From a virus, in the IMG/VR virus record IMGVR_UViG_3300007735_000783, positions 1 through 64,000 of that record: a stretch of DNA of 64,000 nucleotides; one strand, given 5' to 3'. Below, in pieces: positions 1-7,220 of the stretch. The notes beneath the pieces are model-generated. The model did no database searches. It saw only the letters and a program-made list of their open reading frames with translations, and was not told the origin of the DNA. The translations under genes and the position numbers were made by a program. Positions within the stretch are counted from its first letter, which is position 1, and the number at the start of each line of letters is the position of its first letter.

Positions 1-2
1 AC

Positions 3-2378
3 TCCTTTACAGGACAGGCAGTAACAGGTCTCACAAGCGGAGACTTCACCTTTGTCCGCATTGATTCTTCAGGAAATCTGCAACAGTCCACTAGCGATTT
101 CACGCAGAGCCAATACCTCAACAGCGTGGTATTGGGAAACCTTGTTCACCCAAGCCGCAGCACACTAGATCGTGTTCACTCTCACCCAATCGTAGCCTAC
201 GCCTCAAGCGCACAGTACGAAACCTTCATTCGCTACTTTGGCCCTCTGAAGGTATCTGGCTATGCCATGTCTGGCTACGGAACAACAGGTCAGGTGCAAG
301 TGTCTTCAGGTATTTCGTTTGCGTTGGGTGCAAACATGGACACGGATCCAAACAACCCAAGTCTTGTCACGGATTCGGCAAACACTCCGCTTTCCACCTT
401 CTACTATCTGTACAGAAACGCAGACGGATCTTACAAGACCAATGCCGCTACCAGCACAGTAGTCAATTTCGGCAATTACGACAACGGTTCAGGAACGCTT
501 GCGGGTATGGCTCCCAACAAGTGGTCTATTCAGCGTGTCTACAAGATTCCCGGTACAAGTGTTGTGTATGTGTATTACGGCAGAGCCGAATATAGTACTG
601 ATACTGCCGCAATTGGTGCAATTCTGTCGGAATCGTTTGATGAAGCGGACATTACTCGCTACAACGGCGTGTTCTTGGGATGGCTGATTGTTCGTGGTGC
701 GGGATCAGATGTTGGCAATACATTAGACTGCCGTATTATTTCTGGTGGCTTCTTCCGCAATACCACAGGCGGCGGCGGTGCTGCAACAGTAGCAAACTTG
801 GATGACTTGGGTGATGTTGTCATCACATCGGTAGCAAACAATCAAATTCTTCGCTACGACAGCACTCAAGGGCTGTGGGTGAATTCTCCTGTATCTGCCG
901 TGGCTGTATCTTCAGTCAATGGACTCACAGGTGCTATCTCAAGCATAGCGGTTACGGGTTCCAACACATTCGCGGGTCTTCAGACCATGAATGCAGGAAT
1001 TACAGCAAACAATCTTTGGGTAACAAACGGCGTTACATTTGGTGATGGAGTATATCAAACCGGACTAGCACAATTTGCAGGTGGTATCACAGCCAACAAT
1101 TTACGGGTAACGAATGGTGTTACTTTTGCTAGCACAAGCGTCCACACAGGTCTAGCCACATTCAATGCTGGTGTTACGGCTAACAATTTTTATGTTTCTC
1201 AAGGTGCTACATTTGCGTCCAACATTTCAGCACCAAATGTTGTTTACAGTTTTAATGGAAATTCGGGAACGGTAACCTATGCTCCGCCTTTAGCCACTTC
1301 TAGCGTAACCGGTGTTGCCTCGTTTGGTAATGAGTTTACAGTATCTGCTCTAGGTGCAGTATCTCTCACCGCAAATTATGTTAAATCTTGGAACGGTTCT
1401 ACAGGTGCGGTTACTTTCTCTAACTATGTTACTTCGGTTAACGGAGCCACAGGCGTTATCTCAAGCATAGCCGTTACAGGAGCAAATACATTCACAGGTC
1501 TACAGACCATGAATGCGGGATTGACTGCCAACAACCTGTATGTCTCTCAAGGCGTTACCTTTAATAGCACCAGCGTTCACACAGGTCTAGCAACATTCAA
1601 TGCTGGTGTTACGGCTAACAATCTGTGGGTAACCAACGGTGCAACCTTTGCTAGCCGCGCTGCGTTCACCCAAGGATTCACCGCAAGCAATGTGTTTGTT
1701 AACGGTGGTGCTACATTTGCAGGAGCAAATACAGTAGCGTTCACCGCAGGACTAACAGCAAACAATGTTTACGGTGGAACGGTTTACACGAACAACATAG
1801 TTGCACAAAATGTTGGTTCTCCCGTTTACATAAACGACAGCGGTGCGGAACAAATAACTTATATTGGAGATTACAGCGGAGCAGGTAGTTCAACATATAT
1901 TGAAGTTAATGATGCTACAAATACCATTACGCTAAATGGTTTAATTAGTAGCATTAATGCTGTTGGCGGTGTTCAGGGCAACACAATAGTATCCAATACA
2001 ACTGTTAGTTACGGTCTTGGTCCAGCATATATTGATTCGGTTTCCACTGCACTCACAACAACCGCATCCAATCAAACCGTGTGGGATGTTTATGTTGGGG
2101 CTGCTAACCAAGTTCCATACAGTTCTGACTATCGCTCTATGGAATTTATGATTCAAGCGGCAACAGGAACAACCTTTGAAGCCATGAAGATGTTGGTGAT
2201 TCACGATGATGGAAACACATGGAATACTCAATACGGTGCAATTCGCAATGGCTTAACTATGGGTTCTTACACTACAACCATTGTAGATGTTGCAACTAGC
2301 AGATATCTAAGATTGCGAGTTTCTCCAACATACCGAGGCACAAAGTTTACAGTGGCTGGAACTATCTTGACGGCATAA
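3..2378 (+). CDS. Repeat-rich tail fibre-like structural protein (5' partial)
   Basis: The reading frame is open from the first complete codon at base 3, so the gene begins upstream of the window; the GTG at 126 is only the first start-like codon inside it. The visible 791 residues are rich in Gly, Thr, Asn and Val. The middle holds seven copies of a unit like NAGVTANNLWVTNGATF, mixed with NGLTGAIS and NGSTGAVTF motifs common in phage fibres. The last 120 residues (DYRSMEFMIQAATG onward) look like a globular tip of the kind found in marine phage structural proteins. The next small ORF repeats the same motif. I infer a late virion fibre or appendage protein; the attachment point and receptor are unknown. 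The gene is on the plus strand, opposite the main fibre array. Confidence 0.7.
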   Translation, partial: SFTGQAVTGLTSGDFTFVRIDSSGNLQQSTSDFTQSQYLNSVVLGNLVHPSRSTLDRVHSHPIVAYASSAQYETFIRYFGPLKVSGYAMSGYGTTGQVQVSSGISFALGANMDTDPNNPSLVTDSANTPLSTFYYLYRNADGSYKTNAATSTVVNFGNYDNGSGTLAGMAPNKWSIQRVYKIPGTSVVYVYYGRAEYSTDTAAIGAILSESFDEADITRYNGVFLGWLIVRGAGSDVGNTLDCRIISGGFFRNTTGGGGAATVANLDDLGDVVITSVANNQILRYDSTQGLWVNSPVSAVAVSSVNGLTGAISSIAVTGSNTFAGLQTMNAGITANNLWVTNGVTFGDGVYQTGLAQFAGGITANNLRVTNGVTFASTSVHTGLATFNAGVTANNFYVSQGATFASNISAPNVVYSFNGNSGTVTYAPPLATSSVTGVASFGNEFTVSALGAVSLTANYVKSWNGSTGAVTFSNYVTSVNGATGVISSIAVTGANTFTGLQTMNAGLTANNLYVSQGVTFNSTSVHTGLATFNAGVTANNLWVTNGATFASRAAFTQGFTASNVFVNGGATFAGANTVAFTAGLTANNVYGGTVYTNNIVAQNVGSPVYINDSGAEQITYIGDYSGAGSSTYIEVNDATNTITLNGLISSINAVGGVQGNTIVSNTTVSYGLGPAYIDSVSTALTTTASNQTVWDVYVGAANQVPYSSDYRSMEFMIQAATGTTFEAMKMLVIHDDGNTWNTQYGAIRNGLTMGSYTTTIVDVATSRYLRLRVSPTYRGTKFTVAGTILTA
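985..1780 (+). repeat. Seven in-frame copies of a fibre repeat (NAGVTANNLxVxxGxTF)
   Basis: Copies begin near 987, 1071, 1158, 1509, 1596, 1671 and 1737. Two of them (about 1149 and 1584) are almost identical over some 39 bases at DNA level, which suggests recent duplication or gene conversion rather than only protein-level constraint. A linker with NGNSGTVTY and NGSTGAVTF separates the first three copies from the last four. Confidence 0.75.
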
Positions 2379-2388
2379 GGAATAATAC

Positions 2389-2581
2389 ATGGCAGACTAC
2401 ATAATACAACTTGAATCGGTTGGTGGGTTTAGCGGAGCCAATTTGTTTGTTTCTAGTGGTGCAACCTTTGCAGGAACTGTGAGTTCAGACACAGGATTTA
2501 ACAAATATTGAAGGTCCATACACGATTGAAGAAATTTTGCCAATTGTTGCTGGTGCGGATTGGGAGCCTCCCGAAGCGTAA
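2389..2581 (+). pseudogene. Frame-disrupted small fibre-repeat gene
   Basis: An ATG at 2389, ten bases after the upstream stop, opens a 40-codon frame that carries one copy of the neighbouring fibre repeat (FSGANLFVSSGATFAG) and stops at 2509-2511. The frame one base further (+1) then reads an ordinary-looking protein tail, IEGPYTIEEILPIVAGADW and so on, to a stop at 2579-2581. The two frames overlap only between about 2483 and 2508, so one extra base there would explain the break. It could be an inactivated gene, an assembly error, or a +1 shift at TAT TGA. I favour a broken or misread gene because no known +1 shift signal is evident. If intact it would encode about 63 residues. Confidence 0.5.
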
Positions 2582-2632
2582 ACCAAATACTCATCCAAAT
2601 GTGATGCTGTTCAAAATGTTCGCTGGTAATAA

Positions 2633-2660
2633 TTGACACCAGAAAAATTCATGTTATACT
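2633..2660 (+). promoter_or_regulatory. Sigma-70-like early promoter (TTGACA-N16-TATACT)
   Basis: A perfect -35 box TTGACA lies at 2633-2638 and a -10 box TATACT at 2655-2660, with a 16-base spacer that ends in CATGT. The predicted start point is about 2667, ahead of the HNH, nrdJ and ruvC-like genes. The promoter at 48270-48297 has the same spacer length and the same CATGT ending, which supports both. A host-polymerase early promoter is inferred. Confidence 0.65.
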
Positions 2661-2665
2661 TGTGT

Positions 2666-2689
2666 GACTCCTCCGCTTTCGGGGGAGTC
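2666..2689 (+). other. Strong hairpin at the predicted transcript 5' end
   Basis: GACTCCTCCG (2666-2675) pairs with CGGGGGAGTC (2680-2689) around a CTTT loop: ten pairs with one G-T wobble. No T-run follows on either strand, so it is a poor intrinsic terminator. It begins one base before the start point predicted for the promoter at 2633-2660, so a 5' stabilising hairpin is the better reading. It could still close transcription of the upstream fibre gene. Confidence 0.55.
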
Positions 2690-2732
2690 GTGTCCTAATA
2701 GTGTTCCAAATATCAATGATTTATACATACAA

Positions 2733-2740
2733 TATAAATC
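2733..2740 (+). promoter_or_regulatory. Possible late promoter box TATAAATC
   Basis: TATAAATC differs from the T4 late consensus TATAAATA at the last base and sits 23 bases before the HNH start. It may allow late expression of the HNH-nrdJ-ruvC group. This is weaker than the exact boxes elsewhere in the window. Apart from this box, the promoter and hairpin upstream, and the broken small ORF, I see nothing in the 2379-2763 interval. Confidence 0.35.
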
Positions 2741-2763
2741 TCTGATATAAAGGAAACAAATCA

Positions 2764-3339
2764 ATGTCATTAGTATACAAAGGCGAGAATTGGTTAAACA
2801 AAAAAGTAGGACACTATACTGTTATTGATTCTGGTTCTTCAGTAAAATACAAAAGTCAAAGTTGCTCTATTCCCAAGTGGAAGGTAAAATGCGATTGTGG
2901 AACTGAAAAGGAAATAAGCAAGTGGCATATTGTTTACGGAAATGTATTAGGATGTGACAACTGTGTTAAAGAAAGATTGCGATTTGAAGATTCACATCAT
3001 TGGAATTCTGACGCAAAAAATGTAACTGGAATGTATTACGGCAAAATAAAAGCGGCAGCAAAAAAACGAAAAATTTCATTTGCAATAACCAGAGAAGAAA
3101 TGGATGAAGTATTTCAAAAACAAAATAAAAAATGTGCCTACACAAATATAGATTTGTTCTTTGAAACTAGCGGTAAAAAAGGCAACGCTTCACTAGATAG
3201 AATAAACAGTTCTCTTGGATACACTAAAGAGAATGTTCAATGGGTTCACAAAAAAGTGAATATCATTAAATGGGATTTGAGTCACGAAGAATTTATAAAC
3301 TTTTGCAAAACAGTAACGGAGAATTACAATGGCATATAA
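2764..3339 (+). CDS. HNH-family (homing-type) endonuclease with N-terminal zinc finger
   Basis: The 191-residue product has a probable zinc-binding module at the N-terminus (C43-x-C45 and C64-x2-C67 flanking a short basic helix). A C-terminal HNH-like nuclease region follows: C124AYTN, then ASLDRINSSLGYTKENVQWVHKKVN between residues 142 and 167. The LDRI...GYxxxNVQWVH...N pattern is typical of free-standing phage HNH enzymes. It lies directly ahead of, and overlaps by 11 bases, the ribonucleotide reductase gene; nrd genes are classic homing targets in T4-like phages (I-TevIII and mob genes). Its lysine- and AT-rich codon use contrasts with nrdJ, consistent with separate acquisition. Cleavage activity and target site are inferred, not visible. 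Confidence 0.75.
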   Translation: MSLVYKGENWLNKKVGHYTVIDSGSSVKYKSQSCSIPKWKVKCDCGTEKEISKWHIVYGNVLGCDNCVKERLRFEDSHHWNSDAKNVTGMYYGKIKAAAKKRKISFAITREEMDEVFQKQNKKCAYTNIDLFFETSGKKGNASLDRINSSLGYTKENVQWVHKKVNIIKWDLSHEEFINFCKTVTENYNGI

Positions 3340-5272
3340 TAGCAACAACGGTAACATGAGTCTTTACAGTCAATTCATTCATCTTTCCAGATACAGCAGA
3401 TGGATGCCAGAAAAGAATCGCAGAGAAACATGGGAGGAAACCGTTGCTCGTTATTTTAATTTCTTTGAGAAGCATCTTGAAACCAAGTGTGGTTACAAGG
3501 TTGAAAAGAGTGTTCGCAACGAACTAGAGGCTGCGGTTCTCAATCTTGAAATCATGCCAAGCATGCGAGCATTGATGACCGCAGGCGAAGCCTTGGAGCG
3601 TGACCATGTTGCAGGCTACAACTGTGCATTTGTTGCTTTGAATCGTCTTCGTGCGTTTGATGAAATTCTGTATGTGTTGATGTGCGGCACAGGCGTTGGT
3701 TTCTCTGTGGAGCGTCAGTTTGTTGATAAACTGCCAACCATCGCTGAAGAGTTCAGCGAGAGCGATACTGTTATTGTTGTTGAAGACTCCAAGATTGGTT
3801 GGGCAAAGGCTTACAAGGAACTGATGTCTCTGCTTGTTGGTGGACAGATTCCGAAGTGGGATGTAAGCAAGGTTCGTGCTGCTGGTGCTCGCCTCAAGAC
3901 TTTCGGCGGCAGAGCGTCTGGCCCAAGACCACTTGAAGACTTGTTCCGTTTCTGTGTAGACACTTTCAAGCGAGCCGCAGGACGCAAACTAACTTCCATT
4001 GAAGTGCACGACATTGTTTGCAAGATTGCAGAGATCGTGGTAGTCGGTGGTGTGCGTCGTTCTGCTCTCATCTCTCTGTCAGACTTGAACGATGAGCGTA
4101 TGCGTGATGCCAAGACTGGAGCATGGTGGGAAGCCAACGCACAACGAGCCTTGGCTAACAACTCAGCCGTTTACAACGAGCGTCCTGAAGTAGGAACCTT
4201 TATGAAAGAATGGCTGTCGCTTTACAACTCCAAGAGCGGCGAGCGTGGCATTTTCAATCGTGATGCTGCCAAGCGAACCGTTGCCAAACTAGGTGATCGT
4301 CGTAATCCAAACTACGAGTTCGGAACTAATCCTTGCTCTGAGATTATTCTGCGTGATCGTGAGTTCTGCAATCTTAGCGAGGTTGTGGTTCGTAGAGAAG
4401 ACACGCCAGAAACTTTGAAGCGTAAGGTTAAACTTGCTGCTATTCTTGGCACATGGCAGGCTAGCCTTGTTGACTTCCGTTACCTGTCAAGCGAGTGGCG
4501 AAAGAACTGCACCGAGGAAGCCCTGCTTGGTGTTTCACTCACCGGCATCTTGGACAATCCTATGATGCGTTCGCAGGGAGCAAATCTAGATGTGTTGCTT
4601 GAAACACTCAAGAACGATGCCGTTACAGTAAACGCAAAGTGGGCAACGAAACTTGGTATCAATCCTGCTGCGGCTATTAGTTGTGTAAAGCCAAGTGGAA
4701 CGGTATCACAGTTGACGGATGCTGCTTCAGGCATTCACGCTCGTCACAACCCGTATTACATCAGAACCGTTCGTGCTGATCGTAAAGACCCCCTGTGTCA
4801 GTTCATGGTGGACAAGGGATTCCCACACGAGCCGTGTGTAATGAAGCCGGATTCAGTCATGGTGTTCTCGTTCCCCATGAAGTCTCCTGACAAGTGCATT
4901 ACTCGTAATGACATGACAGCGGTTGAGCATCTTGATCTGTGGTTAACCTATCAGAATCACTGGTGCGAACACAAGCCTTCAATCACCGTGACCGTGAAGG
5001 AACACGAATGGGTTGAAGTGGGAGCATGGGTTTACAAGCACTTGGATGCGGTATCAGGCATTTCATTCTTGCCGCATTCAGATCACTCTTACAAGCAGGC
5101 TCCGTATCAGGACTGCACCAAGGAAGAATACGAAAAAGCATTAGCCGCTATGCCAAAGGATGTGGATTGGACTGAGTTAAGCAAGTATGAAAAGGAAGAC
5201 AATACCTCAGGCACTCAAACCTATGCTTGCTCGGCTAACTCATGCGAAATCGTAGATCTGGTTGCAAACTAA
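3329..5272 (+). CDS. nrdJ: Ribonucleoside-triphosphate reductase, class II (adenosylcobalamin-dependent), monomeric type
   Basis: It should reduce ribonucleotides to deoxyribonucleotides with an adenosylcobalamin-derived radical, in the host cytoplasm, to feed phage DNA synthesis. The 647 residues resemble the monomeric Lactobacillus-type RTPR (about 740 residues). The redox and radical residues line up: C99 in GYNCAF, C336 and E338 in NPCSEI, C347 in EFCNLSE, and the C-terminal pair C634/C639 in CSANSC. The spacing C336-E338-C347 and the C-x4-C tail match the Lactobacillus enzyme (C408-E410-C419; C731/C736). The ATG at 3329 has a GGAG seven bases upstream and overlaps the HNH gene. T4 itself uses class I NrdAB; a class II enzyme frees the phage from oxygen and a small subunit but ties it to cobalamin. 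Confidence 0.9.
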   Translation: MAYNSNNGNMSLYSQFIHLSRYSRWMPEKNRRETWEETVARYFNFFEKHLETKCGYKVEKSVRNELEAAVLNLEIMPSMRALMTAGEALERDHVAGYNCAFVALNRLRAFDEILYVLMCGTGVGFSVERQFVDKLPTIAEEFSESDTVIVVEDSKIGWAKAYKELMSLLVGGQIPKWDVSKVRAAGARLKTFGGRASGPRPLEDLFRFCVDTFKRAAGRKLTSIEVHDIVCKIAEIVVVGGVRRSALISLSDLNDERMRDAKTGAWWEANAQRALANNSAVYNERPEVGTFMKEWLSLYNSKSGERGIFNRDAAKRTVAKLGDRRNPNYEFGTNPCSEIILRDREFCNLSEVVVRREDTPETLKRKVKLAAILGTWQASLVDFRYLSSEWRKNCTEEALLGVSLTGILDNPMMRSQGANLDVLLETLKNDAVTVNAKWATKLGINPAAAISCVKPSGTVSQLTDAASGIHARHNPYYIRTVRADRKDPLCQFMVDKGFPHEPCVMKPDSVMVFSFPMKSPDKCITRNDMTAVEHLDLWLTYQNHWCEHKPSITVTVKEHEWVEVGAWVYKHLDAVSGISFLPHSDHSYKQAPYQDCTKEEYEKALAAMPKDVDWTELSKYEKEDNTSGTQTYACSANSCEIVDLVAN

Positions 5273-5291
5273 ACCCCATAAATAATGGGGT
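5273..5291 (+). promoter_or_regulatory. Hairpin containing a late-promoter-like box at the resolvase start
   Basis: ACCCCAT (5273-5279) and ATGGGGT (5285-5291) can form a perfect 7-bp stem around the loop AAATA. The same bases hold CATAAATA (5277-5284), one mismatch from the T4 late box. The stem begins right after the nrdJ stop and covers the first two bases of the GTG start of the next gene, so in an nrdJ read-through message it could hide that start. A transcript begun from the late box would lack the 5' arm. Confidence 0.5.
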
Positions 5292-5829
5292 GAAGATTGT
5301 AGGAATTGATTATTCGCTATGCTCGCCGTGTGTGGCTGTAACAACAGACGGCGGGCTATCTTTTCAAGCCCATTATCTTACCGAAACTAAAAAGTTTCTA
5401 GGCAATTTTAAATTTGGCAACTTTTTAATAAAAGGATGGGAGTATCCTGCTTGGAACACTCCTGAGGAACGCTACCAGGGGCTGTCAGAATGGGCTATAA
5501 GCCTCGCTGGTGCGTCCGAGCGGGTAATGATAGAGGACTATGCCCTTGGAGCCAAAGGGCGTGTTTTCCATATCGGAGAGAACGCAGGATTATTAAAATG
5601 GAAACTGTGGAACTCTAAAATTTCCTTTAAAGTTGTAGGCCCAACAGTTCTTAAAAAATGGGCAACAGGTAAAGGAAATGCGGATAAAGAGAAAATGCAT
5701 GAGGCATTCCGACAGCGTTTTGGATTAGATCTGCAAGCCCGTCTAGCAGGCGGTAAAGGCAGAATAGGCAATCCTGTTAGCGATGTAGTGGATGCGGTAT
5801 GGCTCTGTCAGTACGCTATAGAGAATTAA
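5290..5829 (+). CDS. RuvC-like Holliday-junction resolvase
   Basis: The protein should cut branched DNA (recombination and replication intermediates) before packaging, the job of T4 gp49. From the GTG at 5290 it is 179 residues and begins VKIVGIDYS, the usual first strand of the RuvC fold. The RuvC acidic set is visible: D7 (GIDYS), E82 (MIEDYALG), D165 and D168 (SDVVDAVW). A GKGNADKEKM segment (residues 128-136) fits the family's conserved Lys/Gly region. An in-frame ATG at 5242 would add 16 residues from within nrdJ but has no ribosome site and breaks the family N-terminus. No clear Shine-Dalgarno precedes GTG 5290, so coupling to nrdJ or hairpin control is possible. Its stop overlaps the stop of the converging fibre gene. 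Confidence 0.75.
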   Translation: MKIVGIDYSLCSPCVAVTTDGGLSFQAHYLTETKKFLGNFKFGNFLIKGWEYPAWNTPEERYQGLSEWAISLAGASERVMIEDYALGAKGRVFHIGENAGLLKWKLWNSKISFKVVGPTVLKKWATGKGNADKEKMHEAFRQRFGLDLQARLAGGKGRIGNPVSDVVDAVWLCQYAIEN

Positions 5830-6341
5830 GGAACAGCAATCCAAGTTTCTAGTGTTGCAGTCATTCTCTTCCAACGATTGGTTCCCACACAAATATACAA
5901 AGTATCAGAACTCCAAGCAATCTGTCCTGTTATCCCTGCACTCGTTGCTGTTTCTGGTGGAGCAACCGCGCCTGTTGCTGTTATTGGATAAAGGCGTACA
6001 TTTCCTGTTAAGCCGTTATAAGATTGAACATAATTCCCAACAGGCCCTGTTGCTCCTTGAGCACCCGCAACACCTTGAATACCCTGTGATCCTGTTTCTC
6101 CTTTAGGGCCAGTTGCTCCTTGAAGACCCATTGCTCCTTGAGGGCCAACGATGCTCATTCCCTCTCCCATAGAAACAGGAGTAACCAATCCGGTATTTGA
6201 AATTTCTACTGAAGATACGAGTTGAGGAATACTCGCTCCCAAAGAAACAGAAGATACTGTTCCTACAGAAAGATCTATTGAAGATACGGGCCCTGTAGAT
6301 GTGCCCCCAACAATCACAACGCTAATATCTGGCGAACACAT
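5826..6341 (-). CDS. Collagen-like tail fibre protein, short
   Basis: This 171-residue protein is the last gene of the long minus-strand late block. Residues 65-100 are collagen-like Gly-x-y triplets (GPQGAMGLQGATGPKG and onward), likely a trimeric stalk. After it comes YVQSYNGLTGNVRLY, a motif shared with the first fibre gene of the window. The end, GQIAWSSDTLYICVGTNRWKR, is a small C-terminal module seen in many marine phage fibres. Its ATG overlaps the stop of the upstream gene by one base (TAATG), so translation is coupled. Role inferred: fibre or adhesin component; receptor unknown. Confidence 0.6.
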   Translation of the reverse strand: MCSPDISVVIVGGTSTGPVSSIDLSVGTVSSVSLGASIPQLVSSVEISNTGLVTPVSMGEGMSIVGPQGAMGLQGATGPKGETGSQGIQGVAGAQGATGPVGNYVQSYNGLTGNVRLYPITATGAVAPPETATSAGITGQIAWSSDTLYICVGTNRWKRMTATLETWIAVP

Positions 6342-6676
6342 TAAATTCTCGTAACTTCAGGATATACAGTAACCATTCCCTGAACAAGACGCTGAACCAT
6401 TGTTCCGTTGTTGGAGTGTAATTCCACATCATAAAAATAAACACCAGGTTTTACGGCTGCGGTATTTGTCGCTCCCATGAAAACCGTAATGTATCCCGTT
6501 CCACCAGTAATCGCTGTTCCTAAAGTTATTGCGGTTTCTGAAGTGTAATACTTACGCATCTGACAATAAGCAGTGCTGCCTGAAAGACCTATTGCATTAC
6601 CTAAAGAATCTTTAGCAACTATGCTGAAAGCAAAATTTGCTCCCTGATCCATATCGTGATTGATGCTTACTGCCAT
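6341..6676 (-). CDS. Small beta-sandwich structural protein (BppU N-domain-like)
   Basis: The 111-residue protein opens with INHDMDQGANFAFSIVAKDSLGNAIGLSG and ends in beta-strand-rich sequence with PGVYFYDVEL. That pattern resembles small Ig-like or BppU N-terminal domains that anchor appendages to baseplates, and small linker proteins found beside fibre genes. It overlaps both neighbours by one base and lies between two fibre-region genes, so a linker or adaptor job is plausible. The identification rests on pattern only. Confidence 0.45.
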   Translation of the reverse strand: MAVSINHDMDQGANFAFSIVAKDSLGNAIGLSGSTAYCQMRKYYTSETAITLGTAITGGTGYITVFMGATNTAAVKPGVYFYDVELHSNNGTMVQRLVQGMVTVYPEVTRI

Positions 6677-7203
6677 TACTGTACCCTTTGTGCAAGATAG
6701 TATTTGAACCCGACTACTTCATTACTAAATCCACCACAAACTCCTCGGCTTTTCCACACACCAGGCATCTTTAGAAATCCATTAGTAAAAACTTCTTTGC
6801 CGTCAAACCAGTGAAAAACCTGTCCGGATTTTGTATCAAGTATATTTAGATAAATGTTGTTTAGAGTGGAGTTAACTTTAGGCCCCTTCTCAAGGTATGG
6901 TAGGCGACCTTCCTCTTGAGAGCAGGTGACAGATACTGAAATGAACGATCCTAATGGATATTCTTCATTTGCCACAGAGTTTTCTTGTGCTGTGCATACC
7001 CGAGAATATTCAGATAGTTTTTCTTGAGTGTTCTGTTTAGCCAGTTCAAGAATTTTAGCGTCTGCTTGAATGAGCCTAATTTCTTGTTCCGTCAAAGTAT
7101 TTGCAATTCCGCCTACTGCTTGATTAGCAACTTCTTCAGCATACTTTTTTGCTAGAAACAAATATGCTTTGTTTTGCGAATCAATGTACTCTTCATTGCT
7201 CAT
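6676..7203 (-). CDS. Hypothetical fibre-region protein
   Basis: I do not recognise the family. The 175-residue product has a charged, probably helical N-terminal half (residues 1-70, several Glu/Lys/Ala heptad-like stretches) and a C-terminal half with Gly, Trp and aromatic residues that looks like a compact beta domain (HWFDGKEVFTNGFLKMPGVW). It has two cysteines in the middle and one near the end. It is translated in the fibre array, overlapping the next gene by one base, so it is likely made late and may be a fibre, a fibre chaperone or a linker. Confidence 0.5.
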   Translation of the reverse strand: MSNEEYIDSQNKAYLFLAKKYAEEVANQAVGGIANTLTEQEIRLIQADAKILELAKQNTQEKLSEYSRVCTAQENSVANEEYPLGSFISVSVTCSQEEGRLPYLEKGPKVNSTLNNIYLNILDTKSGQVFHWFDGKEVFTNGFLKMPGVWKSRGVCGGFSNEVVGFKYYLAQRVQ

Positions 7204-7220
7204 AATAAATGTTTATATTA

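Noticed and set aside
1941-2231. A 96-codon minus-strand frame with several His/Cys residues
   Set aside because: It is a shadow of the fibre gene on the other strand, with no start site and no neighbours on that strand.
2397-2639. An 80-codon minus-strand frame opposite the small fibre ORF and promoter
   Set aside because: It covers the broken fibre-repeat gene and a good promoter on the other strand, has no recognisable motif and no ribosome site.
2666-2689. Classical intrinsic terminator
   Set aside because: No T-run follows the stem on either strand, and the stem starts at the predicted promoter start point.
5242-5289. Longer N-terminus for the resolvase from ATG 5242
   Set aside because: It lies within nrdJ, has no ribosome site and would put 16 unrelated residues before the conserved VKIVGIDYS strand. 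Kept only as an alternative.
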